Origin: Chitinophagales bacterium
Lineage (GTDB): Bacteria > Bacteroidota > Bacteroidia > Chitinophagales > Chitinophagaceae
NCBI GenBank assembly: GCA_020636505.1
Contig: JACJXR010000013.1
Span: 1-32,385 of the forward strand
Direction: 5' to 3'
Length of the DNA: 32,385 nt
Shown here: one piece after another, positions 23,251 through 32,149 of the stretch
Layout of the letters: each line of letters opens with the position of its first letter
How positions within the stretch are numbered: position 1 is the stretch's first letter
Translations under genes and position numbers: made by a program
The notes under the pieces: generated by a model
The model's input: the letters and a program-made list of their open reading frames with translations, nothing else
What the model was told of the DNA's origin: nothing
The model's database searches: none

Positions 23251-25026
23251 ATGAAAAGAATTTTTACCCTTGTGTGCTTAACTCTGGTTGCTCAATTCAC
23301 GAGCATCAACAATGCCGATGCCACCATATATACGGTGGTGCAGTCGGGCCCTTGGTCTGACTCCAACACTTGGCAAGGTATGAACAGGCCCCCTTGGACC
23401 ATTACCGCCGGCAACGAGGTGATCATAACAGGTCCTTTCAACGTGATACTGGACTCAAGTGTGACCTTCACAGGCGTAGGGTCTAAATTGGAACTGAATG
23501 CAGGTGCAAAAATATTACCGGGTATAGACCCCACTTACTTTTCCTTCAATGGTGGCGAACTGTTGGGTGATGGAAGTATAGACGTTGACAGTGTTTATGC
23601 CAATTTCTCTACAGGTGGTGGTTTCGGATTCACCGGAACATTGTTTGCCAACAATTTTGTTTATGCAGCTTTAACCTCTTCTCAGTTGGTGACCTTGGAT
23701 ATCAGAAAATCGCTGATACTGAGAACAACCGTCGATCTGGGACCCGGTACTCTCGAAATTGAGAACGGCTGTACCATCTACTGCGAAGGCGGAAGCATAC
23801 CTTTGGTCAGCCCATCGCAGATAAATCTATTCCAACCATACCACGTGGTATACAGAAATGCTGCCACAACAACAGGTAAAGAACTTACAGGTATCAATAT
23901 ACTGGATATAGAAGTGGCTTCGGGTTTGGGTAACACCGTTACATTGTCTACCCAACTGAAGATACAGACCACATTGAAATTGACTTCAGGCACACTTGAC
24001 CTGAACGGCAACAGTTTGATATTCGAACCATTCGGCAAACTGTCAGCAGGCGGTGCAGGAGATATAGCCAGCACAAGCGGTGCCAGCATACGTGTAAATG
24101 CCAACAGCGGCCTTGACGATGCATTGCGTTTTTCCACCACTGCCAACACCATAGACAGCTTGGTGATCAACTGCAGCGGCACAGGTGCCAAAGTGAAGAT
24201 CGCCGGAGATGTGAACGTAAATGTCATTTGCCAATTGCAAGCCGGTATGGTGGAGCTGAATGATGCAACACTTTTCATCACCACAGGCGCACTACTTTCG
24301 GGTGGCGACAACGCCAACCACTTCTCCACACTCGGAAAAGGCAAACTGGCACAACACGTGGCTCCCAACCAAACAAGAGTTTACCCTGTGGGTACAGGTA
24401 CGGAATACGCTCCTGCATCAGTTAAGGGCAACCCCAACAACACACAAGGCATGGTACTCGTAAGTGCTCGCGAAGAAGTACTTTCAAACGGTACATACGG
24501 ATACAATATCGACGACAAGCAACCGATGGTAAAGCACACTTGGACTATAAGCAGTGCCATCACCGCAACGCTCGATTTGGATATAGAATTGTTCTGGCAT
24601 GCATCTCAAGAGATCAACTCTTTTGACAGAAGCAAGTGCTACATAGCCAAAAACAGCACAGGTACTTGGGACGATTTAACACCAAGCGGAGCCACCACAC
24701 AAAACGGTATGTTCCGTCAAGTAAGGGCAGGCTTGTCATCGTTGAGTGAGTTTGCGGTGTTCGACCAAAACACAGCATTGTCTGTACAAGAACTGAACAA
24801 GCAAAACAACATAAGCATCTACCCTAACCCGGCACACAATGTGTTGCATATTGACGGCAAGGCCGACGGATATGCCACCATATACAGCATCACAGGTCAG
24901 GCTATCGTTACCACCAACATCACAAAGGGTGACAACAGTATAGACATCAGCCACCTGCCTGCAGGCAACTATCAAGTGAAGATAGATACCGACGAAACGA
25001 CAACACATCGTTTCACCAAACAATAG
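23251..25026 (+). CDS. large T9SS surface protein with TWQG N-terminus (copy 1)
   Basis: A 591-residue protein; the ATG at 23251 (MKRIFTLVCLTLVAQFTS) begins a proper signal, while the frame's extension back to TTG 23221 does not. The mature start, ATIYTVVQSGPWSDSNTWQG, and the following VIITGPFNVILDSSVTF resemble the N-terminal turn region of parallel beta-helix/G8-like extracellular proteins. Long T/S/N/G-rich beta repeats follow (KLTSGTLDLNGNSLIF, LQAGMVELNDATLF). Near residue 450 a segment HTWTISSAITATLDLDIELFWHA precedes a T9SS type A domain (YPNPAHNVLHIDG, MYSITGQA-like turn) at the end. Probably a surface adhesin or structural protein. It ends in a clear terminator. Confidence 0.85.
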   Translation: MKRIFTLVCLTLVAQFTSINNADATIYTVVQSGPWSDSNTWQGMNRPPWTITAGNEVIITGPFNVILDSSVTFTGVGSKLELNAGAKILPGIDPTYFSFNGGELLGDGSIDVDSVYANFSTGGGFGFTGTLFANNFVYAALTSSQLVTLDIRKSLILRTTVDLGPGTLEIENGCTIYCEGGSIPLVSPSQINLFQPYHVVYRNAATTTGKELTGINILDIEVASGLGNTVTLSTQLKIQTTLKLTSGTLDLNGNSLIFEPFGKLSAGGAGDIASTSGASIRVNANSGLDDALRFSTTANTIDSLVINCSGTGAKVKIAGDVNVNVICQLQAGMVELNDATLFITTGALLSGGDNANHFSTLGKGKLAQHVAPNQTRVYPVGTGTEYAPASVKGNPNNTQGMVLVSAREEVLSNGTYGYNIDDKQPMVKHTWTISSAITATLDLDIELFWHASQEINSFDRSKCYIAKNSTGTWDDLTPSGATTQNGMFRQVRAGLSSLSEFAVFDQNTALSVQELNKQNNISIYPNPAHNVLHIDGKADGYATIYSITGQAIVTTNITKGDNSIDISHLPAGNYQVKIDTDETTTHRFTKQ

Positions 25027-25052
25027 AACGTCTATTTAATCATATATTGCAA

Positions 25053-25076
25053 AGCAGGCTTCGGCCTGCTTTTTTT
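25053..25076 (+). terminator. rho-independent terminator
   Basis: AGCAGGC (25053-25059) and GCCTGCT (25064-25070) pair around a TTCG tetraloop and are followed by six T. It ends the transcript of surface-protein copy 1. Confidence 0.9.
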
Positions 25077-25143
25077 ATTGCTACACAGGTTTTTCGTAAC
25101 TTAACCTACTGTTTTTCAAACACCCCTTTAATAATACTTGAGT

Positions 25144-26925
25144 ATGAGACCAAACCTTTACACGATAGTTCTTATTACCCTATCCTTGTTCGGCGTAACC
25201 ATTTCTAACAATGCTTATGCCATCATATACAAAGCCGTAAGCTCAGGCAGTTATTCAAGCAACAGTACATGGCAGGGAGGTGTGGCTCCTGGATACAACC
25301 TCACAGACGATGTCATTGAGGTATCCTCAGGTGTTACAGTTACACTCACAGGCGATGTTTCCATAGCGGGCAATGCCGGTGGCTTGATGGTGGATGGAAG
25401 CCTTACGGGCAATACATTTGACATATACCTCACAGGTGGACAATTCTCCGGTATGGGCAGTATAGATGTAGACAGTTTTTCAGGGGATTTCACAGCAGGT
25501 TTCAACTTCAGTGGCAACCTTACCGCACAAAAAATGGAAGGTGCAACCATAGTGGTACATCAACCCGCCACCTTAACGATAAGCACACTACACTTGGCAG
25601 GCAAAATGGAAATGAGTGACGGAACGCTGAAAGTAAACAACGTATATGTACACGGCACTACAGGCAGTATCAAAACACCGTCGTTGATAATTACCAATAC
25701 GGGCAGTATACAATCCACAAGCATAACATCAGGATACGATCTATACTATGTGGATGGAAGTGCGGAAACCGGTTCTGAATTATTGACAACCAATGCCCAA
25801 AACATATACGTCAACCCCGGTACAGGAGAAAAAGTAAAACTCAACGGTAACCTTACCATCTATATGGGGATATATCTACAGTCAGGTTCTTTAGACCTCA
25901 ATAACAATAACCTAACTGTTTCTTCAGGAGGTTTTTTTGGACACGCAAGCGGTGGCAATATAATCTCCAACTCATTTTCTGAGATACATATTATTGGTGG
26001 TGTGACAAAAATTGGCCAAATTAACTTCCACCCAACCTTGAACACTGTAAAGATATTTAGGATGTCTATGGTTTCAAATGGAAAAGGCACCGTTAATATA
26101 GGCAGTAACATGAAAGTGAGTACTGAATTGAAACTGACAAGAGGCATAATTGTTGCAGATGGCAAAATAACACTCGTATCGGGTGCGACCATCAGTGATG
26201 GTAATGCTGAAAGTTATGTTGATGTTCTTAATGGAGAATTAGTGCAAGATGTTGATGCCAACGTCACCAAAACATATCATGTAGGTAACAGTGTCGACAA
26301 CAACTACACTCCTGTAATCGTAAAAGGTAACAGTGCACATACACCTGGTCAATTGGGTGTATCCATCAACAACAAAGTACCGTCAGCCGGTACAACAGGA
26401 TATGACTTATCCCAAACAAAGCCGGCTATCAAACATACTTGGATATTAAGCTCAACATCAACCACCAAAGACTTCCAACTTACCGTTCAATGGGGTGGCG
26501 CATTGGAGGTAAACTCCTTCAACCGTGGCAACTGTTTTGTATCACAGTTCAACGGTACCTATTGGGATTCCGTAGGCAATGCACCTGCAATCAATATTGG
26601 CACCAACGAGTTTGCACAAACAAGAAACTTCACATCCGTAGGTTTGTTCACTGTGCTTGATGACAAGTACACACTCTCTGTTGAGAATCTTGCAAAAGAA
26701 AACAGCTTCGGAGTATACCCTAATCCTGCAACAGATGTGCTGCACATTGTATCAAAAACAAATGTCGCTGCCACTGTGTATAACATGAACGGACAAGCCG
26801 TTAAAAATCAAAACATTCGTACAGGCGACAACCGTGTTGATATATCTTCTTTACAGTCGGGCATGTACATCATCAAACTGAACGGCGAACACATTAACGC
26901 CATTAATAGGTTCATAAAACGCTAA
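25144..26925 (+). CDS. large T9SS surface protein with TWQG N-terminus (copy 2)
   Basis: A 593-residue paralog of its neighbours, with signal MRPNLYTIVLITLSLFG...NNAYA from ATG 25144 (a TTG at 25138 is unlikely). It has IIYKAVSSGSYSSNSTWQGG, the VIEVSSGVTVTLTGDV turn region, then Gly/Ser/Thr/Asn-rich repeats including LQSGSLDLNNNNLTVSSGG. The segment at about 265-340 is more A+T-rich and less repetitive than the rest. The C-terminal part has IKHTWILSSTSTTKDF, then a T9SS type A domain, VYPNPATDVLHIVSK, YNMNGQAVKN, MYIIKL and IKR. It has its own terminator downstream. Function inferred to be surface structure or adhesion; no ligand. Confidence 0.85.
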   Translation: MRPNLYTIVLITLSLFGVTISNNAYAIIYKAVSSGSYSSNSTWQGGVAPGYNLTDDVIEVSSGVTVTLTGDVSIAGNAGGLMVDGSLTGNTFDIYLTGGQFSGMGSIDVDSFSGDFTAGFNFSGNLTAQKMEGATIVVHQPATLTISTLHLAGKMEMSDGTLKVNNVYVHGTTGSIKTPSLIITNTGSIQSTSITSGYDLYYVDGSAETGSELLTTNAQNIYVNPGTGEKVKLNGNLTIYMGIYLQSGSLDLNNNNLTVSSGGFFGHASGGNIISNSFSEIHIIGGVTKIGQINFHPTLNTVKIFRMSMVSNGKGTVNIGSNMKVSTELKLTRGIIVADGKITLVSGATISDGNAESYVDVLNGELVQDVDANVTKTYHVGNSVDNNYTPVIVKGNSAHTPGQLGVSINNKVPSAGTTGYDLSQTKPAIKHTWILSSTSTTKDFQLTVQWGGALEVNSFNRGNCFVSQFNGTYWDSVGNAPAINIGTNEFAQTRNFTSVGLFTVLDDKYTLSVENLAKENSFGVYPNPATDVLHIVSKTNVAATVYNMNGQAVKNQNIRTGDNRVDISSLQSGMYIIKLNGEHINAINRFIKR

Positions 26926-26948
26926 CCTCAATTATACTTTTTATTTAT

Positions 26949-26978
26949 AATGCCGACATTGATTTGTCGGCATTTTTT
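26949..26978 (+). terminator. rho-independent terminator
   Basis: AATGCCGACA (26949-26958) and TGTCGGCATT (26965-26974) form a 10-bp stem with a 6-base loop followed by T residues. It ends copy 2. The rest of the 298-base gap to the next gene holds a loose 6-bp inverted repeat (AGTGCG 27030, CGCACT 27060) and no gene. Confidence 0.9.
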
Positions 26979-27223
26979 CGTGCCAAACTTTTCTATGGTA
27001 ACATATTTTCTTCAAACGGATTGATTGACAGTGCGAAGAAATTATAATCAAAAACTTTGCGCACTATATACCGTCTCTATTAAATAAGAAATGCTGATAG
27101 GTTTTGTCATTTTAATCTCTCGATGTTAAGGCACCTCTAACTACTTACAACAAAACAGCGGAGCTTTGTGTAATATATAGTAGCAATCTGACCATCATTG
27201 TTCAACAAGCTAAATGAAATGCT

Positions 27224-28996
27224 ATGACAAAAACGACTACGCAGTTCAGACTTGTTTTGTTGCAGGCAGTTGCAGTACTGCTCTTTTTCAATACCGCTTC
27301 TGCAGCAACATACACGGCTGTAACATCAGGCAACTACAACGCAGCAAGTACTTGGCAGGGAGGATTGGTTCCTCCAACATCCGTTTCAGGAGACAACATT
27401 GTGATACCGACAGGCATTGGTGTTCAACTCAACCAAAATGTTGAATTGAAGTCCGGCGCAAGTCTTACGGTGATAGGTTCACTGGTATCAACCACAGGCA
27501 ACAGCTTATCGATCGTCAACAGTTCACTCACAGGCACGGGCAACATCACTGTAGACAGTTTTGCGGCCAACTTCACAACAGGCTTCACTTACACGGGTAC
27601 TCTTACAACCAAGATATTCAACAGTAGCAATGCTGTGATAGGTGCTGCGTCCAACATTTTTATTTCCGAAAAGCTATACCTGCGCGGTGGCACCATGGCC
27701 ATCAATGCGGGTTCTGTTACACTTACAGGTACCAACAACACCATCATTGTGGAAGGTGGCAGTGTTACTGTAAGCGGCGCATCATTGTCACTCACCACCG
27801 ATTACAATGTCATTTACCAAAATGCAAACGCCACTACGGGCCTTGAGCTTTCGGGCTCGGGGCTGAAAAATATTGATGTGAATGTAGGTGGTGGCAAAAC
27901 AGTATCCTTGGGTGCAGACCTTGTGGTGAACGGTACACTGAATCTTACATCGGGTACACTATCGCTCAACAACAACAACCTTACTTTCAATGCAACGGGC
28001 AACCTCGGTGCAGGTGGTGGTGGTGTGTTTTACAGCACATCAGGCTCTGACATTACGGTCAACTCAACGACAGGACTTTCAGACAACCTACGTTTCACCA
28101 CAGGTGGCAACACGGTTGACGACTTTACCATCAACCTTGGCGACAGTACAGCCAAAGTAGGTATAGAGAGCGAAACCAACGTTTCAGGCACTTTGTCTTT
28201 GCAATCGGGTCGCGTGGATGTAGACAACAACAAACTTGCGTTGCAACCCGGAGCAATGGTCAGCGGCGGTTCCGCAAAATCTTATGTTATAACATCGGGT
28301 GGCGGTTCTTTGGCCATGCAAGTGACGGGCGGTTCCGCAGAAACTTTTCATGTAGGTACCAACAACCGTTATACACCCGCCACCGTCAACTCTGTATCAG
28401 GTTCGGTAAATAGTGTGTTTGGTGTAAGTGCGTTCGGCGATGTGAAAGCAGTTGGCTCAACCGGAGAAACTGTTGCAGCCACACAGCCTGTTGTCAGTAA
28501 CACATGGATGATAGCACCCAATACAGCTACAGGTGTTACAGCAGATATAGAATTGTATTGGCATGCGGATATGGAGGTGAACAGCTTCAACAGAGCCATG
28601 GCATACATATCGCACTACACCGGTGGCAATTGGGATACGTACGGAGCCGCGGCTGCTACGGTTGCAAGCAATGGCATGTATAAGATAAGCCGTATGGGGC
28701 TAACATCGTTCAGTCCGTTTGCAGTGTTCGACCAAAACACAAAAGTATCTGTCAACAACATCACAGCAGACAAGGGTGTAGACATTTACCCCAACCCTGC
28801 AAGCAATACATTGTATATACGCAATGCAAGCAATGCTACGGCAGAGATAGTAAACATTGCAGGAAAAAAAGTTTTAAGCACGGAGGTAAGTAACAATACC
28901 GGTATAGACATTTCCACATTGAGTAACGGGTTGTATTTCATCCGTCTATCGGGTGACGATGTGAAAGCGACTTTCAAATTCATCAAAAGACAGTAG
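27224..28996 (+). CDS. large T9SS surface protein with TWQG N-terminus (copy 3)
   Basis: A 590-residue paralog with signal MTKTTTQFRLVLLQAVAVLL... ending near TASAA. The mature start is TYTAVTSGNYNAASTWQGG, then NIVIPTGIGVQLNQNVEL. The repeat body is strongly Gly/Ser/Thr/Asn-rich (LNLTSGTLSLNNNNLTF, LSLQSGRVDVDNNKL). The conserved element with ELYWHADMEVNSFNRAM occurs near residue 450 as in the other copies. T9SS type A domain: IYPNPASNTLYIRN, VNIAGKKVL, GLYFIRLSG, ending IKRQ. It is the last and most repetitive copy. A terminator follows at 29028. Function not established. Confidence 0.86.
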   Translation: MTKTTTQFRLVLLQAVAVLLFFNTASAATYTAVTSGNYNAASTWQGGLVPPTSVSGDNIVIPTGIGVQLNQNVELKSGASLTVIGSLVSTTGNSLSIVNSSLTGTGNITVDSFAANFTTGFTYTGTLTTKIFNSSNAVIGAASNIFISEKLYLRGGTMAINAGSVTLTGTNNTIIVEGGSVTVSGASLSLTTDYNVIYQNANATTGLELSGSGLKNIDVNVGGGKTVSLGADLVVNGTLNLTSGTLSLNNNNLTFNATGNLGAGGGGVFYSTSGSDITVNSTTGLSDNLRFTTGGNTVDDFTINLGDSTAKVGIESETNVSGTLSLQSGRVDVDNNKLALQPGAMVSGGSAKSYVITSGGGSLAMQVTGGSAETFHVGTNNRYTPATVNSVSGSVNSVFGVSAFGDVKAVGSTGETVAATQPVVSNTWMIAPNTATGVTADIELYWHADMEVNSFNRAMAYISHYTGGNWDTYGAAAATVASNGMYKISRMGLTSFSPFAVFDQNTKVSVNNITADKGVDIYPNPASNTLYIRNASNATAEIVNIAGKKVLSTEVSNNTGIDISTLSNGLYFIRLSGDDVKATFKFIKRQ

Positions 28997-29027
28997 TAGT
29001 TGCGTAGTCTATACGTTTCGTAAGCAA

Positions 29028-29060
29028 AAGGCGGATGCAATGCATCCGCCTTCCCTTTGT
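29028..29060. terminator. GC-rich hairpin terminator, both strands possible
   Basis: AAGGCGGATGCA (29028-29039) and TGCATCCGCCTT (29041-29052) pair closely. On the plus strand CCCTTTG follows; on the minus strand it is followed by TTTTGCTT. It ends copy 3 and may also end a short minus-strand transcript. Confidence 0.75.
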
Positions 29061-29204
29061 TTGTTTGTTCTGTGTAATCAACCCTTGTTTAATATACCCG
29101 TTCACCCTTTAGAACAATACAAATGTAGATACACGAACCGGAATTATCTGTAACAAAAGTCACCTGTTGACATGATTTTTGTCATATTTTGATGTAGGCA
29201 CATG

Positions 29205-29230
29205 AAAAAACCGCAGCCTCTCGGCTGCGG
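29205..29230 (-). terminator. rho-independent terminator on the minus strand
   Basis: CCGCAGCC (29211-29218) and GGCTGCGG (29223-29230) form an 8-bp stem with a TCTC loop. On the minus strand six T follow. It could end the minus-strand barrel operon, but 415 bases lie between, so an unannotated transcript in 29231-29645 is possible. Confidence 0.8.
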
Positions 29231-29426
29231 CACAGGATAAGACAAAGTCTTTAACAACTACTGAATATTTAACGTTCGATTGTCGGTTTTATTGTTTTGA
29301 GACCACTCCTCATTCACTTACAAGTAGTATGTCTCGTGCTTACACAACATAAAAATGAAAAAATAACGGATCATAAAAATAAAAGCGGTAAGAATGACGT
29401 AACTTGAATGTAGCAACCACCCCGGT

Positions 29427-29525
29427 ATGGACAAAACATCACTGATAGCCTATTCGTTGCCTACCCTCTTGGCAGTAGGCATAGTCGTTTACCTCATCAT
29501 GCAATGGAGGAAGAAGCGTTTCTAA
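29427..29525 (+). CDS. possible 32-aa single-helix membrane peptide
   Basis: An ATG at 29427 opens 32 codons ending at TAA 29523: a short polar start (MDKTSLIAYS), a hydrophobic helix (about residues 9-25, LPTLLAVGIVVYLIMQW) and a basic tail (RKKRF). This is the typical make-up of small bacterial inner-membrane proteins. A TAACTTGA box 27 bases before the ATG is a weak -7 candidate. It lies alone in a 649-base gap (28997-29645) that otherwise holds two terminators and no other clear gene. Confidence 0.45.
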   Translation: MDKTSLIAYSLPTLLAVGIVVYLIMQWRKKRF

Positions 29526-29645
29526 CGCCCGTGTTTGTGAAACCGCACACCGACATTTGTTACCGGACCTATAGTATTGTATTGCCCCGTTACATTATTC
29601 ATAAAGCCAAGCATATTGCTTAGAGACACACTGCTGTATCACTTA

Positions 29646-30251
29646 TCAATCCTTTGCGTTGATTATCCTAATACCGATGTTGGTGGTCAGGGTGTATACG
29701 TAAAAGTAGTTTTCGAATGTGGTTGTCGGACCTACAATCAACGGCTGTATATTGTAATCGTTGAACCTACCATTCATAAATCTTAGGCTTTCGCTGATGT
29801 CAACAGCCACCTTTTTGCCAACCTGTATCACATATCCTGCATCCAAGCCTGTAAGGCCTTTGGCAAAGCTTCCGCTGTATCCAAACCCATCTTCTGCAAA
29901 GGCACCACCCAATACCAGACCTGTATACACATAGCTGTTATCGAACTTAGCCACCTTATAGTTGAAGAAGAAATGTGGACAAACAAATGCAGTTCCACTT
30001 CCGTCAATCACATCTGTTCCCGTACCTGCGTCGGATATCAGGCTAAACTCTACACCACCGCCCACTTGCAGACGATTTCTATCTGCAACGAACCTGACTT
30101 TGGCACTCGGGCCAAACAAGCTGTTGTCTACAAAAAGGTCGTTCTCAAACCTTGCCCAAGAATATCCGAACGAGGGTGCAAACTGAAAAGTGGTTTGTGC
30201 TTGCAGCGTTGCAGGCAAAAGAATCATCAAAGCAATAAAGAGATTACGCAT
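29646..30251 (-). CDS. outer-membrane beta-barrel-like protein (copy 3, promoter-distal)
   Basis: A 201-residue exported protein starting at ATG 30251 (signal MRNLFIALMILLPATLQAQ). The mature chain shows alternating hydrophobic/aromatic strands such as FQFAPSFGYSWARF, RLQVGGGVEFSL and FVCPHFFFNYKVA, with Gly/Asn/Asp turns, typical of an 8-stranded outer-membrane barrel. The usual C-terminal aromatic is replaced by a charged end (INAKD). It lies last in a minus-strand unit with the genes at 30297 and 31060; the gap to the former is 45 bases. It may be a porin-like or structural protein; no substrate can be assigned. Confidence 0.72.
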   Translation of the reverse strand: MRNLFIALMILLPATLQAQTTFQFAPSFGYSWARFENDLFVDNSLFGPSAKVRFVADRNRLQVGGGVEFSLISDAGTGTDVIDGSGTAFVCPHFFFNYKVAKFDNSYVYTGLVLGGAFAEDGFGYSGSFAKGLTGLDAGYVIQVGKKVAVDISESLRFMNGRFNDYNIQPLIVGPTTTFENYFYVYTLTTNIGIRIINAKD

Positions 30252-30296
30252 ACCGTTTACAGGTTTTCTACTTATCTGCAATTTCTGTACCAAACA

Positions 30297-31028
30297 CTAC
30301 AACTTGAACCTAAAACCGACATTGGTGCTTAAGAAGCTGAGCGTATATCTGTCTATGGCTATGTAATAAAAGCTGTAATTCACCACCCTGTCGGTATTGA
30401 TATTGTACCCGATGGATAGGTCTTTTTTGCTGCCGACAGATGCTATGCGCAATTCCTCATGTACACCCACACTTATTTTATTGGTGATGTTCACCATCAG
30501 GCCAAGGTTGGCACCTGCCATTATACCGTTGCCCTTACCACCGTAGTTGATGTTGTTGCTCGACAACATATAACCAAACATGGCTCCACCGTATAGAGTG
30601 ATGAGGTCTGCAGCGAGATCTCTTTTCAAATTCACAAACATGTTGGGTGTGATGTAAGGTGCAGCTATTTTTTCATCTGTGGCTCTGTACCCAAAACGCG
30701 GTGCTTGGCTCAATACCAACGGATTGTTGCTTGCATATGCATAATTGGTATCCACTGTCTGGCGTATCATATCACCCTTCAGCGAGCCTATTTCCACACC
30801 CGCACCTACTTGCAATATACTCACATCCACCGCCACGTTTATGGCGATGTTCATACCCTTGAACTTTGCATCGTCACCTGCAAATCCTGTACCTCCCGCA
30901 ATGTTTTGGGTATAATTTATTTTGCTGAACGAACTGTTGAAACCACCCGATAGGCCTACCGATATCTTAGGTTGTGCCAAAAGGCTTACAGGCAATAGTG
31001 TAAGAATGAAGACTAATAATCTTTGCAT
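30297..31028 (-). CDS. outer-membrane beta-barrel-like protein (copy 2)
   Basis: A 243-residue protein with signal MQRLLVFILTLLPVSLLAQ. The mature part has Gly-rich amphipathic strands (ISVGLSGGFNSSFSK, LQVGAGVEIGSLKGDM, GAMFGYMLSSNN, GIMAGANLGLMVNI, ISVGVHEELRIASVGS) and ends in TNVGFRFKL, a proper barrel end with Phe at the third-last position. Its strands match the order in the flanking copies, for example VGAGVE against VGGGVE. It lies mid-operon, 31 bases after the gene at 31060. Function unknown beyond an outer-membrane location. Confidence 0.78.
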   Translation of the reverse strand: MQRLLVFILTLLPVSLLAQPKISVGLSGGFNSSFSKINYTQNIAGGTGFAGDDAKFKGMNIAINVAVDVSILQVGAGVEIGSLKGDMIRQTVDTNYAYASNNPLVLSQAPRFGYRATDEKIAAPYITPNMFVNLKRDLAADLITLYGGAMFGYMLSSNNINYGGKGNGIMAGANLGLMVNITNKISVGVHEELRIASVGSKKDLSIGYNINTDRVVNYSFYYIAIDRYTLSFLSTNVGFRFKL

Positions 31029-31059
31029 TGTTTATAGGTTTTTCTTGCTGCAATATATC

Positions 31060-31722
31060 TTATTCAAAATGCACCACCAAGCCAAAGCTTAATGTCACAT
31101 ACTTAAGCGCAAAGCTTTCCACCATCAGCTCTCTCAAAGCAGGTTGCAGGTCGTTACTGCCATCGTACCCCGTACCTGTGAGTTTGGTACGGCGCCATCC
31201 CAAGCCAAGGTCAAGTCCCGTGATGTCGTCTATGTAAAAAACCATACCACCCGTAAGACCCAAGTACCAATTCACCGCTGTTTCTCTGTACAGAAGTCCA
31301 CTGCGTGCCACCATCATACCCGTTACACCTCCACCATACAGATACTTGCCTTCTCCCAATATCCATTTCACATTCGTGAGCATATACACATTGGCGTAGG
31401 GCGATGCAAACTCCTCCCAACTCTCACTCCATCTTTTGTGTACCTGTCCAAATATGTTGGTGAATGTATCTCGTGTTTCCACCTTGCCCGACATCTTGCC
31501 CACTTCAATGCCTCCTCCACCTTCAAGCCATTTCTGTTTCATGTCCCAAGTAAATGTTCCACGAAGAAAAAAACCTTGACCCAAACCCTGTTGTTGCAGA
31601 TTATCGTCACCCGATACACGAACAAATGACACACCCGGTGAAAAGCCTATGTGGTGCGCTTCTTGCGCATGGCAATAAAAAACAGATAGAAACAAAGTTA
31701 GGGCAAGCAGGGGCAGCTTCAT
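31060..31722 (-). CDS. outer-membrane beta-barrel-like protein (copy 1, promoter-proximal)
   Basis: A 220-residue protein; ATG 31722 gives signal MKLPLLALTLFLSVFYCHAQ, so the frame's extension to 31818, which overlaps the CxxC protein, was rejected. The mature chain has strands GFSPGVSFVRVSG, GIEVGKMSGKV, LYGGGVTGMMV, LGLTGGMVFYI and DLGLGWRRTKL, and ends LSFGLVVHFE with an aromatic close to the C-terminus. The same arrangement recurs in the next two genes, indicating tandem duplication. Probably a small outer-membrane barrel. Confidence 0.75.
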   Translation of the reverse strand: MKLPLLALTLFLSVFYCHAQEAHHIGFSPGVSFVRVSGDDNLQQQGLGQGFFLRGTFTWDMKQKWLEGGGGIEVGKMSGKVETRDTFTNIFGQVHKRWSESWEEFASPYANVYMLTNVKWILGEGKYLYGGGVTGMMVARSGLLYRETAVNWYLGLTGGMVFYIDDITGLDLGLGWRRTKLTGTGYDGSNDLQPALRELMVESFALKYVTLSFGLVVHFE

Positions 31723-31762
31723 AAGGTATGTAACGGTTACGATATCAAATATAGTATACCTA

Positions 31763-32077
31763 TTACAGCTTGTTATAATTGTAAAACGTTTTACTACATT
31801 TTTCACAGTCTTGTGCATGACTCATTTTACAAGACTGTTGTTCATCACAAAACGGGCATATCGTAACTATGCTTTTACAAACAACACATTGTTGTACCGA
31901 CTTTGTAGTCTTTCTTCTGTTGTTGTAAAACCATATATCAACAAAGACATATTTCATCGGTAACAACCAAGTCAAAATATCGGTCATTAGATAAGCACGA
32001 CGTGATGCCTTACTTCCTACAAAGTATCTTTTGTGCTTTGTACTACGGTTACATTTATGACAATACAGCTTTGCCAT
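31763..32077 (-). CDS. small protein with four CxxC motifs (zinc-ribbon-like)
   Basis: A 104-residue protein with four CxxC pairs: CHKC near the N-terminus (residues 6-9), CVVC (about 66), CPFC (about 75) and CEKC (about 92). Two ribbons of two pairs each, or one pair of knuckles, would hold zinc. A moderately hydrophobic stretch between the first and second pairs (MTDILTWLLPMKYVFVDIWFY) may be a short membrane or buried segment; no signal peptide is present. It is the first gene of the minus-strand cluster, 40 bases before the first barrel gene. No named family recognised. Confidence 0.72.
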   Translation of the reverse strand: MAKLYCHKCNRSTKHKRYFVGSKASRRAYLMTDILTWLLPMKYVFVDIWFYNNRRKTTKSVQQCVVCKSIVTICPFCDEQQSCKMSHAQDCEKCSKTFYNYNKL

Positions 32078-32149
32078 ATTGTAAATTACAAGATTTACTT
32101 CTCCTTCACAAAACGCTTGGTGGTACAGGATACCAATTTTTCGATACCT

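Noticed and set aside
23778..24368. 196-codon antisense frame in the first TWQG surface gene
   Set aside because: Open because of the Thr/Ser/Gly-rich repeats on the sense strand; no start context or domain.
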